Assembly: GCF_026230105.1 (NCBI RefSeq)
Contig: NC_079476.1
Span: forward strand, 9,376,709 to 9,440,708
DNA from: Diorhabda sublineata
Lineage: Eukaryota > Arthropoda > Insecta > Coleoptera > Chrysomelidae
Length of the DNA stretch: 64,000 nt
Direction: 5' to 3'
Under the pieces are notes generated by a model, which saw only the letters and a list, made by a program, of their open reading frames with translations, made no database searches and was not told where the DNA came from. Shown here one piece after another: positions 1 through 11,800 of the stretch (position 1 is the first letter of the stretch; every line of letters starts with the position of its first letter). Both the position numbers and the translations under genes were made by a program.

Positions 1-864
1 GCACAGAGCACACGGGATAACACTATTCTTCGAGTTTGGATTCTAAGTGTCTTGCAATCTTATTGTACAATAAAATATTTTATACATTGTCTTAACTAAT
101 TTGTCGATTTTTTTGAACCGAGCAGAAAATAAATAAAAACCCTTATCCTAATTATTCATAACAACAGGATAAGTAATGAGTTTATGTATCCTTGAATAAT
201 CATATAAACTTATATCTACACCACTGGTTCGTTAATTTTGATGCAGTTTCAAGGTTAATATCAGCGTGTGGGTTCATATAAACATGTTCATTTAATCGTC
301 ATGTTAAATGTTATGAAACATATGGATTAATTGAAAAAATAGTAGTTATAAGTGCTTGACTACAGCTCATCTCTAAAATCAAAGCTTATTGTTTTTATAA
401 AAAATCAGGTTAGTAAAAATATATTTCGTTTAATTCATTGCTTGATCCTTTCACACTGTTGACGCAATCGCATTCGGCAAGCTATTTTTAGATCCATTGA
501 ATTTTATTCTCGATGCGATGTGGGATATTTTTGTTTACAAACAGTGACTATACTAGGATATATAACATAAAATAAAAAAATGGATAATAAGAATGATTTT
601 TAAATATATATTTACTAGTGTTTTTGAGGTGTTCTTCAATATTTACTCCACTCGTCAAAATGATACATTTCCTTCGAGAGCTTTGCTTTTCACAATGTCG
701 AAAAGAAACTTATGAGATAATCGGTGTTGGTATATAGAATATAAAAGTATGATTTCAATATAAAATATTTTATAGCGTCATTTACGTTATTCAATAGAGA
801 CATTTTAAAAACTTTTGAATATTTCTTAAAACGTTTTTTTTATATGTAAGGGGGTTAACTCTAA

Positions 865-1269
865 GGCCGACCGCCCACGATGCAACTATTTTGAAACAAA
901 GGTTGCAAACCAGTAGATTTCGCCAACAGTTTTGCAATCAAAATAAATTGCTTATTATTAATACCGCAAATAACGCATGACACAGAGAGCTGTTTTTCAA
1001 CTTCTCCCACGAATTTGAGGTTTAGTTTTTGATCACTCATATTGAAAAAACCATAATAAACATGTGATAAACATGTGTGAAACAAAACCTGTAACGCAAC
1101 TGCCACCGCGGAATCATGGTCATGTACAAGCGATTGCAAACTAGTTTCCTTCGAGTCACCTCGTGTGCAACTCGCTGCTATTATACGTTGCCGAGGCTGC
1201 CAAACCGTTGCAAGATCAACTGGTTTGAATCCTTTGTTTCAAAACAGTTGCATTGTGGGCGGTTGGCCC
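865..1269. mobile_element. MITE-like element with ~60-bp terminal inverted repeats
   Basis: The left end GGCCGACCGCCCACGATGCA and the right end (reverse complement GGCCAACCGCCCACAATGCA) continue as inverted repeats for about 60 bp. The inside has a decayed open stretch on the minus strand (861-1139) that looks like shadow or remnant coding. No transposase is recognised; the superfamily is unassigned (PIF/Harbinger is a guess). Confidence 0.6.
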
Positions 1270-1499
1270 ATGATGCAATAGATGATCATGATCCATTGAT
1301 CATGGCCCATGATCAATAGATGCGTGCGCTACATCTCGTGACTATTATTAACCCGTTGAGATAAGGATGCGCCAACTCGGCACGGGTAAACGAAAAGGTA
1401 GTCCGAGTACATAATACAACTCGCGACGGATTCTTTAAAAGTATTAATCCCCTTTGTAAAGTTGTAAAATTCAAAAATTAAAACCTAAGATTTTTAAAT

Positions 1500-1606
1500 C
1501 CTTTAGGTTAGGTAAGGTGAGATTACGCGAGTTTATGTAAGAGGTTGGGCGAGGTTAGGTGAGGTTAGACGAGGTTATGTTAGGTTAGGTTACGTTACGT
1601 AACCAA
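1500..1606 (+). repeat. Degenerate TTAGG-like tract
   Basis: A short G/T-rich tract built from GGTTAGGT, GAGGTTAG and TTAGGTTAGG variants. It resembles the insect telomeric pentamer TTAGG but is not a clean array. Confidence 0.5.
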
Positions 1607-1609
1607 AAT

Positions 1610-2200
1610 CACAATTTCATAAATAATACAGATATTTAAAGAACTGACCGAGGAGATGTAAAATATGTTATTTTTGTTCTTCATTTCATACTTAAAATAC
1701 CGAGCTGCATAATCTTCCGTCAAGAGTTGTCTAATCTTGATGATAACTACGATCACGAATTGGCACAGAAGTTAAAATTTTGTAGCAGGTATTAAAATTG
1801 TTGGCGCACGCCCTAATAGAGAATCTGTTGTAAATTTTGGTAACAAATTCAAGACCGCAAAAAGCCACTACTCCCGGGTAATGTTGTACCTTGATTCTAA
1901 TTTAATTATTAAAAAAATGTGGACCAGGTATCAGAATGAAAATACTGAGCTACTTTTGAAAAAACAGTTACTTTGGGCGTACTTTTAATGCACATTATAA
2001 CTTAAATAACCTTCCGCACTAAACTGTGGTTGGTCTACGTATCTATAACCGAAGGACGCAGAAAATGAAAATGCAGTGACGAAAATATTGAGAGAAACTT
2101 AATGTCTGAGAAAATAACGAAATCATTTAGAATTAGGGGTCTAGGGGAAAATCGCTATAAACAATTTTTCAAGGGGAAGGAGTCAAGTTTTATAGGTATA
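1610..2200. other. No recognisable feature
   Basis: AT-rich intergenic sequence upstream of gene 1. No coding homology was recognised; a gene 1 promoter or 5' UTR exon could lie here but cannot be placed. Confidence 0.4.
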
Positions 2201-2203
2201 GGT

Positions 2204-2338
2204 ATGATGTAAAGACTACAAGGTGTGCTCTTCCCGAGAGCTCATTTTCGACTCGTTCTGCGCATCTCTTTGGGAGCGAATTTTCTTTGGCAGCTTCCCA
2301 GCTGGGCGCAATAGCACACCTTGTAGTCTTTACATCAT
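2204..2338. mobile_element. Small MITE with perfect 26-bp terminal inverted repeats
   Basis: Positions 2204-2229 and 2313-2338 are perfect inverted copies starting ATGATGTAAAGACTACAAGG. The interior is 83 bp and GC-richer. It is a typical non-autonomous DNA transposon or foldback; the family is unknown. Confidence 0.75.
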
Positions 2339-2756
2339 GGGTATAGCTATAGCTTAAATTCGAATAATAAAGTGACAAGGACGATGGAAGGTAGGGCGGG
2401 GAACGGAGTGGCTGTTGAACGGGCATACATATTTAGAATAATTACAGAAAATTATTTGTTCCCATCTTTTGCCACGTTCTGAAATGTACACTCACAATTT
2501 TGAAGAAAGAAAGGTTAAAAGTACTATAATAAGAATATAAGAAAGTTTTTACGAAATATACAATGTCTTGTGATAAAATATACTGATTTAGCAATTTATT
2601 TAATATGTAGAAGGGGACAATGTAACTTTCGATCGTAATACAAAATACGATACCCAGAAAATAAAATGTAAAATGTTTAAGATGTAAAATGATAAATTAT
2701 TTTATTTTTATTTTAATTGATATGAATGAAATTTGTATAATTTTTTCTGCTTCCAG

Positions 2757-2865
2757 ATAAATATGACCTGTAGAATAGACTTGACTAATCCAATGGATTA
2801 TGGTCCAGGTAAAACTTTACGTGGACAAGCTTTTTGTCAATTTTATGCAACTGAAACTTTTAAAG
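2757..2865 (+). CDS. Gene 1 exon with start codon
   Basis: The acceptor TTCCAG ends at 2756 after a T-rich stretch. Six bases of leader precede ATG at 2763. It encodes MTCRIDLTNP and the GKTLRG turn, the first strands of the N-terminal arrestin fold. The donor is at 2866, phase 1. The coding part is 103 nt, the same as in gene 2. Confidence 0.8.
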
Positions 2866-5800
2866 GTATAGTTATGGTGTCAATATTCGAAATAATAATA
2901 AATATACTATATTCATTTGAGAGAACAATAAATCTCCGTAACCATTACAACTGATATTGATATATTATAGTGAACATGATGTATAGATACTTTTACACCC
3001 TAACAGAACCTATTTAGTGCCTTTTCTATTATCATGAGATTGAAAGTTCATATATAAATGTTATAAACATTTGAAAACTAAATTGTACGATGTAAAAGTT
3101 ATTAATTGATGATTTCTTGACTTATAATGCAAACAACGGAATATGCCGGAATATTGATCATAAGATGTTTAGCGTATATAGTGCAATCCATAACCATGAC
3201 TTGCGCAATACTAATATAGCCCCTGGATGACAAACAACGTGTTCAACGCTGTTGTGACAATGGGGTTTTGCTACTTTTTAAAATATGAAGAATCGGTTGA
3301 TGTAGATATTCCAAATGTTCCAATAATTTTATTAAAAATGAGGCTCATAATACTACCTCGATTACTAGAGAGGATATGAAAGAGAATTAAAGGAACATTC
3401 CGATCTATTAATGTGCTGAAAAATATTAGACAATACTTTGAACTTACGAGGATATATTGAAAAATTCTTAGCCTACTATAGAACCAAACAAAATTTCAAT
3501 GACAAAATATTTTATTACTCGGCATATTCTCTTCCTAATTAGGTACATTTATTACAGCGAATCTGCAACGTCTCTAGACCTTTCAAAAAAAAATGTTTCT
3601 TCTTGCCCTGCAAACCAGACCTCCACAGCTTTTATTACCTCCTCGTTGGAAGAAAATTTACGACATTTCAAACTTTTTTTCAGTTCAGGAAAGAGATGAT
3701 AGTTGGACGGAGACAAATCTGGTGATTAAGGGGGGTTTTCTGGTACCCTAAATCACGAATTTTTTGCATGGCAACATGAGATGTGTGTTGTCCTGCAAAA
3801 ACAAAACACCTTTGAATGTCGAATAGTAATCTCCAGTTATTGTTCTACCTTTATCCAAAAAATCAATCATGATTACTTCATGGCAATCTCAAAAAACTGA
3901 AACAAGAACTTTTCCAGCAGATTTTCTTTAGGTAATGGAGAACCAGATTATCGCCATTCCATCGATTGTTGCTTTTTTCCTGGGTCGTAGTAATGTACTC
4001 AAGTCTCATCCATAGTAACAAATCGAGCACAGATTGAACGCGATGCTTCTACCCTTGCACGCTTTTGGTCGACATTCAAACAAATGGGGATCCATTTTGC
4101 AGCAATTCCTCTCATGTCCAAATTGACGTGAACTATATAATGAACGCGTTCGTATGAAATATTCAGTGCTTCAGATATCTGTTTTAGCCTAATTCGACGG
4201 TCGGATAAAATCATATCATGAACTGCATCGATATTTTCGGGAACTGACACAGAAATTGGCCTTCCCGATCGGTCATCATCTTCAATGGAAAATTTACCTC
4301 TTTGAAACTTGCAGCCCAATTTTTCACGGTTGCATACGAAATAAATTGATCACCAAGAGTATATCTTCGTAAATCTGCTTACCTCTTAACCCTTTCAAAT
4401 ACAGGTACTTGATGATGGCTCGATACTCCAATTTTTCGATTTTCATAATTTCGGTGAACATCTTTTTGAATGAATGAATCTTCAGTTCATTATTATGGTT
4501 ACGATTTTATTTTTGAGTATGGGAAATGCTAAACCAAAGATTCTATTTGGGCTACAAAATACAAGTTGAAGAAAATAATTGGAAGGTTCGCGGTTCCATG
4601 CACCCTTTATACTATAAAATGATCGAAATTTAATTTTACTGAAACCTATCCCAATTTCTTAGATTGAATGTTCTATTCTAATTTTCGTTTTCTGTAAGAT
4701 GACTTCGGACTTTGTATAAAATGAATTTTTTATTATAATCTTTTTTTAATTTCACAGTACAATATTTTTGTTTAAGGAATGTTTATTTTTTCTTTAATTT
4801 TCTGATCAGGGAAAAGTTAATAGAAAATTCTAAACACTGGCTCTTAAACTGTTCATACTACTGTTCACACTACCACTACACCAAAACTCACAATATAACA
4901 ATATAACCAAGATATCGTCTTCACAGACAGACGGTAAACTAAAACCTATTAACATGACCTTCACATTCATAATACATTTTTCCATTAATAAATCCTCTCC
5001 CGCGAAAAATAATTATAGCGGAAAACCTCATTGGCGGGAAGTAACCCAACATTGTCAAAGCTTTATTTCTTTCACAAAATTCACAAATGTGAGATATGAC
5101 CACCTACAGATACGCTCCTCATCGTGATTTTGTTGAGAGATACCCAGAATTGCACTTACGAAACAACGAATAGATGACTAGAGAAGGAGTATTGAGATAA
5201 ACAATTTGCTTCCTGCACCTGTACTGCAGCAAATACAAATCTTCCAAGAATAGATGGTAATCTCGCCGCGCAAGATGTAAACGGTACACATGGTGAAACC
5301 CACATTAGCGAACATGAGGATGTAATCACCAACAATCACACTATACCCGATTTTGCCAATATCCAATCAAATATAGTTGATAAAGTATCACTCGAAATAC
5401 AAAAGGCAATATCTATACCATTAACACCAACATCGTCTATACCATTAGAAATGAGCTTAACTGATGCTTAATCGAGTACAAGAATTGTGCACCATCCTCT
5501 AAATGCTTGAGAACCACATCAGAAAAATATTCAAGAAAATAGGTACTCACACACAGCATCCAGAACATCAACATTGTTTGCGTATAGTGTATATTGAGTA
5601 TATTGATCTGCTTCTGCAGAAGTTGAAAACGAAATTCAAACGTTCATTGTTATACTTTAAGTGTACAAACAATAAGCTACAGAATTACACTTTTCATAGC
5701 ATCCAAAAAGTATCTTACAGGAAACTTGAAGCTACGTCCAATAACAACACCAATCAACTTATGCCATCGAAACAAACGTTGGAAAAGTATTGGTTTTCAT

Positions 5801-8800
5801 TGTGGTGAACTCCCAAAAACCACCACGAGAAACGCCGACTGGATACCAATCGAAAAGATTAAATATTGTTCCGATGCGGTTTAATGATTTCACACTATAG
5901 GAAATCGCTGACATAATCCAAAATACCAACAACTGGAAAGCTCCGGGAGTTGATGATACCCAAAAATTCTGATCTAAGAAATTTCCCAGTGTATACAGGG
6001 TATTAGCGAAGTAATTTTCTCACCTCCGACAAAACCCAGAAGATATCTCAACGTTTTAGCCCAGACGGATAACCCCATTTAGCGCATACACGTGCCTTCC
6101 TACTATAACATACTTACAGCTTGTATTACTAACATAATTTATAGGAACCTGAGAAAAATAATATCATAGCAAAGAAACAGAAAGGTTGCAAAAGTGATCA
6201 TCAAGGGGGCAAACAAGAACTTGTTGTGGACAATGTGATACTTAGGCAAGCACAGATAGATCACCGGAATATACCAACTGCTTTTGTAGATTACAAGAAA
6301 GTGTTTGGTATTAAACTTCACTCCTAGCTTGTGGAGGTCTTGCAGATTTACAAAGTGAACCCAACTATTGTAAGCTTCCTTTCAACAACGATGAACTGCT
6401 GTTCTCTCTTGCAATGAATCCCCTATGTACCATGCTCAATGCTATAAAGTGCGGATTCAACATGAAAACTAACAGAAACACCAACTGTCCCATCTACCAT
6501 CTTCTCTACATGGAGGATATCAAGCTATACGCAGCAAAAGAGCGTCAACTCAATCACCTTCTCGATATGGATGGATTCTCAACTGATATACATATGGAGT
6601 TTGGACTAAAGCAAAACTATACATATCGAAAAATGCATTGTTATGAACGCAAATGGGCAACTTCCCGACGGAGCAAAAGCTAGAATCCAGGATCAGATAC
6701 CTATATACAAACTGCTTAGACCAGAACTAGAGATATCATAATAATCATTTTTTCCAAAGACAAAATCAATAACCGAAATTGACATCTGAGGAATTATATA
6801 ATATTGACTACGAAGAGCAAAATGAAGAAATATATGTTTTTAAAATTTTGTCAAATCTGAAGAAAATAAGAATAAACACTCTGTAAATTTTAGAAAAGAG
6901 CCACAGGGAAATAATTGAAATATATTTTATTTCTAACAATCCATTACCATACATTAAAAAATTCATAGAAACGAACGAATCAGAGTTGAGTCATTATAAA
7001 GGAATGAACGAAAAACTAGAATGGAATCTCAGATTATTGAATGAAAAAGAAGATTTAACGAATAGATTGAATAAATGAATAAATTGAAGGTAAATTGAAT
7101 GTAACAGAAAAGAACTTGGAAGAAAAGAAGAAAATTGAAGAAAGAAGGCAGGAACAGAAAAATACGGACGATTTTAAAAATTAAAACGCAAAAACACCAA
7201 CATTAATATAAATATTGCGAAGTACAATTCAATGAGTTTTTTGTGAACAATTTTTTTTAGCTTTTAGCTTTCCCCCAAAAGAAAAAATTCATTTTGTGCT
7301 CTTTATTTTCTTTTGTATCTTCGTCATATCTTAAATCCCAAGCAAGTACTAGTATCACAAATACTGGGAAATATAAAATGACAAAGAAACCTGTAGAAAC
7401 AATATAAATAATTAACGTTGTAACTATGAAATCTTTGACAGCCATGACCTACCCTTTGCTAATGTTGGAAAAAATTTTATGTTTCAACTGATCGTTCGTA
7501 TCTGTCTATATAACCATTTGACTTGATAAGTTACCAATTTTACAAAATAATATTTTTCCAGTTATAAAGTGCATTTTCAAAGGCATAGAGAAAACAGCTT
7601 GGACCGAACGGAAGAGAGAGGGGAACAAAACAGTTACTCGTTACCACGAGGGAGAGAACACTTTTTTATATGCAGAAGCTCTTTTCGCAGAAAATGGTAA
7701 GAGAAAAAATACTCCAATGAACAGTTTGTTTTTGAACATCTTAGAATTTGATCCGTTTATTTTTAGTTATTTTTTCAAACTGTTATAACTACTTGGAGAA
7801 ATCTAGACATACCTTTTTCCTTTGGTTTCCTTTGGTGAGTTGTTTCCATAATTTGAACTAATCCTGTGTAAACACATTGATGATTTTGTTACTTGCATTA
7901 GGAAACTGCGAATAAGTTAAAATCAAGTTTTCAATACACTTTTTCCTTAGTAAAACTTCATCTGGAGTACTTTGTTTTAAACCCTCATCGTTACTTTGTA
8001 CCTCTATTGCAATATTGTCAATAAGTTCATTAATTTAATTGGTATAATTGTGAAACCTTCGCCTTAACATACCAAGGCAATATTTTTCTACAAATATACA
8101 TTTAGCTAACCCCTTATTGAATCTATTTTTCTGTTAATTCAAGTTTCCTGTTTGCTAGAAAGGTTTTATTACATATCGTGACTATGAATGATAGGGATTA
8201 TCAGCTCAGATGAAAAAATCATCACATTTTTCTGGAAGAGTTTCATCTACTTTATTACCGTCAAACCAAAATATGAATGTGGCTCCAACCCTCTAACGAT
8301 ATTATATGCAATGTTTCTATTAACCCTAAAATGTACTTTGAGTTCTTTATATTGCTTGCATGTTTCCTGTATCAAATGTTCATTTTTAGGCATTTTTCCA
8401 CTCTCAAATTCTTCTATAATAGTTACTAGTAGTAAATATTCTCTTCAATTTTACTGGACCATTCACTTTCATCTTTACTATCGACTAAATACTGTGAATC
8501 CATCTCAAAAATTTCTCACAACACAACCTGATAAAGCACGATCCACAACATTGACATGCGGAAATTCAAATATGCTCATCTCGAACTACTACTGACTAAG
8601 TTTTATTTATTGCTGGAACGTGAAACTTGTCAATTATTTGAACATGATACTGACGGAACGCGATTTTCATATCGCTTATGATCAAGTAGTTACAAACAGA
8701 ACAAATCTGTTGTGTTCCATTCAAATTTTAGAGATATGGGTATCTTTCATCAATTTTTTATTCTCCCGCAAAATATGAATTGTCTCTTGAAAATTTACTT

Positions 8801-11800
8801 TTTTATGAACACTTTTACTGACTAGAACTTTAACAAGAAAGTATACACAATTAACAATATGACGATATAACGAAACTAGCACTAAAGTCAGACTGAGTTA
8901 TATAATTTGGGTTTGGTTAATTTAGATAAAAAATATTGATTATTCGACATTGAATGTTCTATTGAAGGTTTTATCCACCTATAGTTTTTTCATTTTTCTG
9001 CATTAACCAAATCAGCATAAGGTATCATTTGTTTAGTCTAACATACTGTAATAATATTTCGTTAATATTTTTTTAGAATTTGTCGAGTAAGCATCCGATA
9101 TAATTTGTTTATTTTAACGATATTTTGATATATTTTGTTCAGTCTATGTGAAAAGAGACAATAATTGTGTTTTATAGTTGAATAATTATTTATTGAATTA
9201 TTAGAAAACAAAATATAATAATTAGTATTAATATATAATGGATTTTAGGTCCACTTCCGCCAGGACCGTATGTATACCCGTTTGCTTTCAACCTACCAGG
9301 TAACATGGCGAGTACCTACGAAGGTGTTCATGGAAGTATCAAATACTACTTAACTTTGATAGTAGATAAAGGTATTATCAGTAACTATAAATATGAAACA
9401 GAAATACAAATTAGATCACCTGTTAATTTCAATTTGATAAAGGATAAATTACAATTGGTAAGTAAATCATTATCAGCATATCTGATATTTCAACGTTAAT
9501 TGAAATATGATGTTAGTTTGTGATGAACTCGGCTTTGTTGTAAAGAAACGCAAATCAACTCGATTCATTGTTGTCTACAAGGTGACACTATCGTTTTTAA
9601 TTACTCTCTTCACAGTTTGACTGCCTAAGTGATTATTATGTGAGTTAAATAACTTATGTCACAACTTTGAAAAATTATTTATTAATTTATTAACATAAAA
9701 TATAAACAAAAGCTATAATTAATTATATTTATGGTTGTCACGTCACATTAATACAAAAATAAGAATAAGTAATTTGTTAAGTTAATGGAACTTCAAGTGT
9801 CTAAAGGTCAAATGGAACCGCTTAAGTAAGACGTTGATTCCCGTCAGGGGACGGTCAGTTTACAATAGATCGCAACGAATACAATAGTAAGTAGAAGTTA
9901 AATAGGAAAATTTATAATTCTTCACAGTCACATTAATATAAGACAATATAGGCACCATGCCCGCTTTGCCTGTACGAATATGTGAGTTGCTATATTCACT
10001 TGAAAATGCGATATGCATTACGTTCATATCATACAACATAAAAAATGTAAAAATTCGTACATTGTAAATAAAAATTATCTATTTTTTAAAGAAATAAGTA
10101 TTTACTGAAAGGAAACAATATTGAAATTATCAAAATATTAAATGAAATTAAAGACTTACATTTTTAGATTAAGCAAAAAAGCCAAAAATGAGGATATTCA
10201 TCCCAATCTGTGCAGTATTCTTTTTGTAAATAAATATCTCCTGAAACATTTCTCTCGCTGCAATCTCTGCAGTATTTTCTTATAGCACAAACGATTCCAT
10301 CGTTTTTAACTAATGCACGATTTCTCGAAATATTTCTTGTTGTTTGACATTCAACCTTTTCGACATTATTATATAGTGGTCCATCGTTGTGTAAGTCATT
10401 GACAATTTATACTGGAAATTTATTTTGAATTGGAAAGCATCTTAAAACTTAACATTTGACAAATCGATTGATGATTTTCCAGCATTATAATTAATTAGAG
10501 CATCTGGTTTACTTATAGGTCCTGTATTACGTTTGGAGGTTTAGAAGCTATCAGTGAGCTTAGTGGACAAAACAAGAATATGACGTTTATCATGCCAGGT
10601 TACTTATCACTTATACACCTCTTGGATTTTCTTTGGCGAACATTTTGCCCTTCTTTAGTTTCTTACCCACAATTTCTTTTGGGTTATCTATACGATTAGC
10701 TCTCAAAGTTCCAATCAAATGCCTATGGTTGTCTAGTAAAAAATAAGCATTCAACGATGGTACAATAATTATCAGTGATGATTATCCAACCTGTATTCAG
10801 AAGCTTTCTAGACAAATTAATAAAAACTTTTGTTGAAACTGTCTCTTTCTTTACGAGCATACATTTTCAAATTCCAAGTAAAGCCTTTACCACAGCAAAG
10901 CTGGCATTTAAAGGGAACTATACTTTCATCAATACAAAATATCGTTTGTAGGTACTTTTTGCGTTGCATATAAATTTTTGTTTGACAATTGTATCGATTG
11001 TCATTATCAAGAATTGCGTATCAACAGGTGGCAATTGATGTCTTGTCTAAAGTAATTGTGGCTGCGTCAATTGAGTTCAACCCTCATGTGGCAATAGAAT
11101 CGAATAGTTCGTGATTACCAACAGGGTTTGTCCATTTACTTTTATTTGTGTCATCAACAACATCACCTCCACCATCGTCGGGCACATTGTTATCTACAAG
11201 TGGAATGTTTGTTACTGGATTTATATTTATATCATTATGGATACAAGATGGATCTGTGGTTTCAGAAGATTCAGCCACACCAGTTTGATTTGTTTCTATA
11301 CTCCTTTTCTCCGGACAAATATTTTAATCATCATCTGGTCTTCAGAATCAAACGAACTGAAGTCGTCATCTGACTCATCTAAAATAAACAATAGCAAGTT
11401 CCGAAAATGCGAATAACATAATTAACACTGGTGATAAATTGCAATTGATCAATGATGTTCAAACCCTTCCTTTTTTCGAAAAAAAAAATGCAAAAGATTA
11501 CAATTTACGGAAGAGAGATTTGCAATTTCATGTTGGTGACAGGTTATGGAAAAACGTCTAATAAATTTGCAGCTAAATTTACTCCTAAATACGCCCCTTG
11601 TATTGTCAACAAAGTTATCTCTAAATTAGTTTATAATTTAAAAGGTTTTAGATTTAAAAAATCATTTTATCGAAGTTGATGAAATTCTCCCTGATTTTCT
11701 GATTTTGATCAATCAGATCATATGAATTGAATTGAATTTCTCGAATGGAGTGGGAGGTCGATAACAAATTCATTATTCACGATCACCACAAATAGGTGAC

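Noticed and set aside
8188..8595. 135-codon + strand frame
   Set aside because: No recognisable homology, and the opposite strand reads like a decayed transposase; treated as a shadow.
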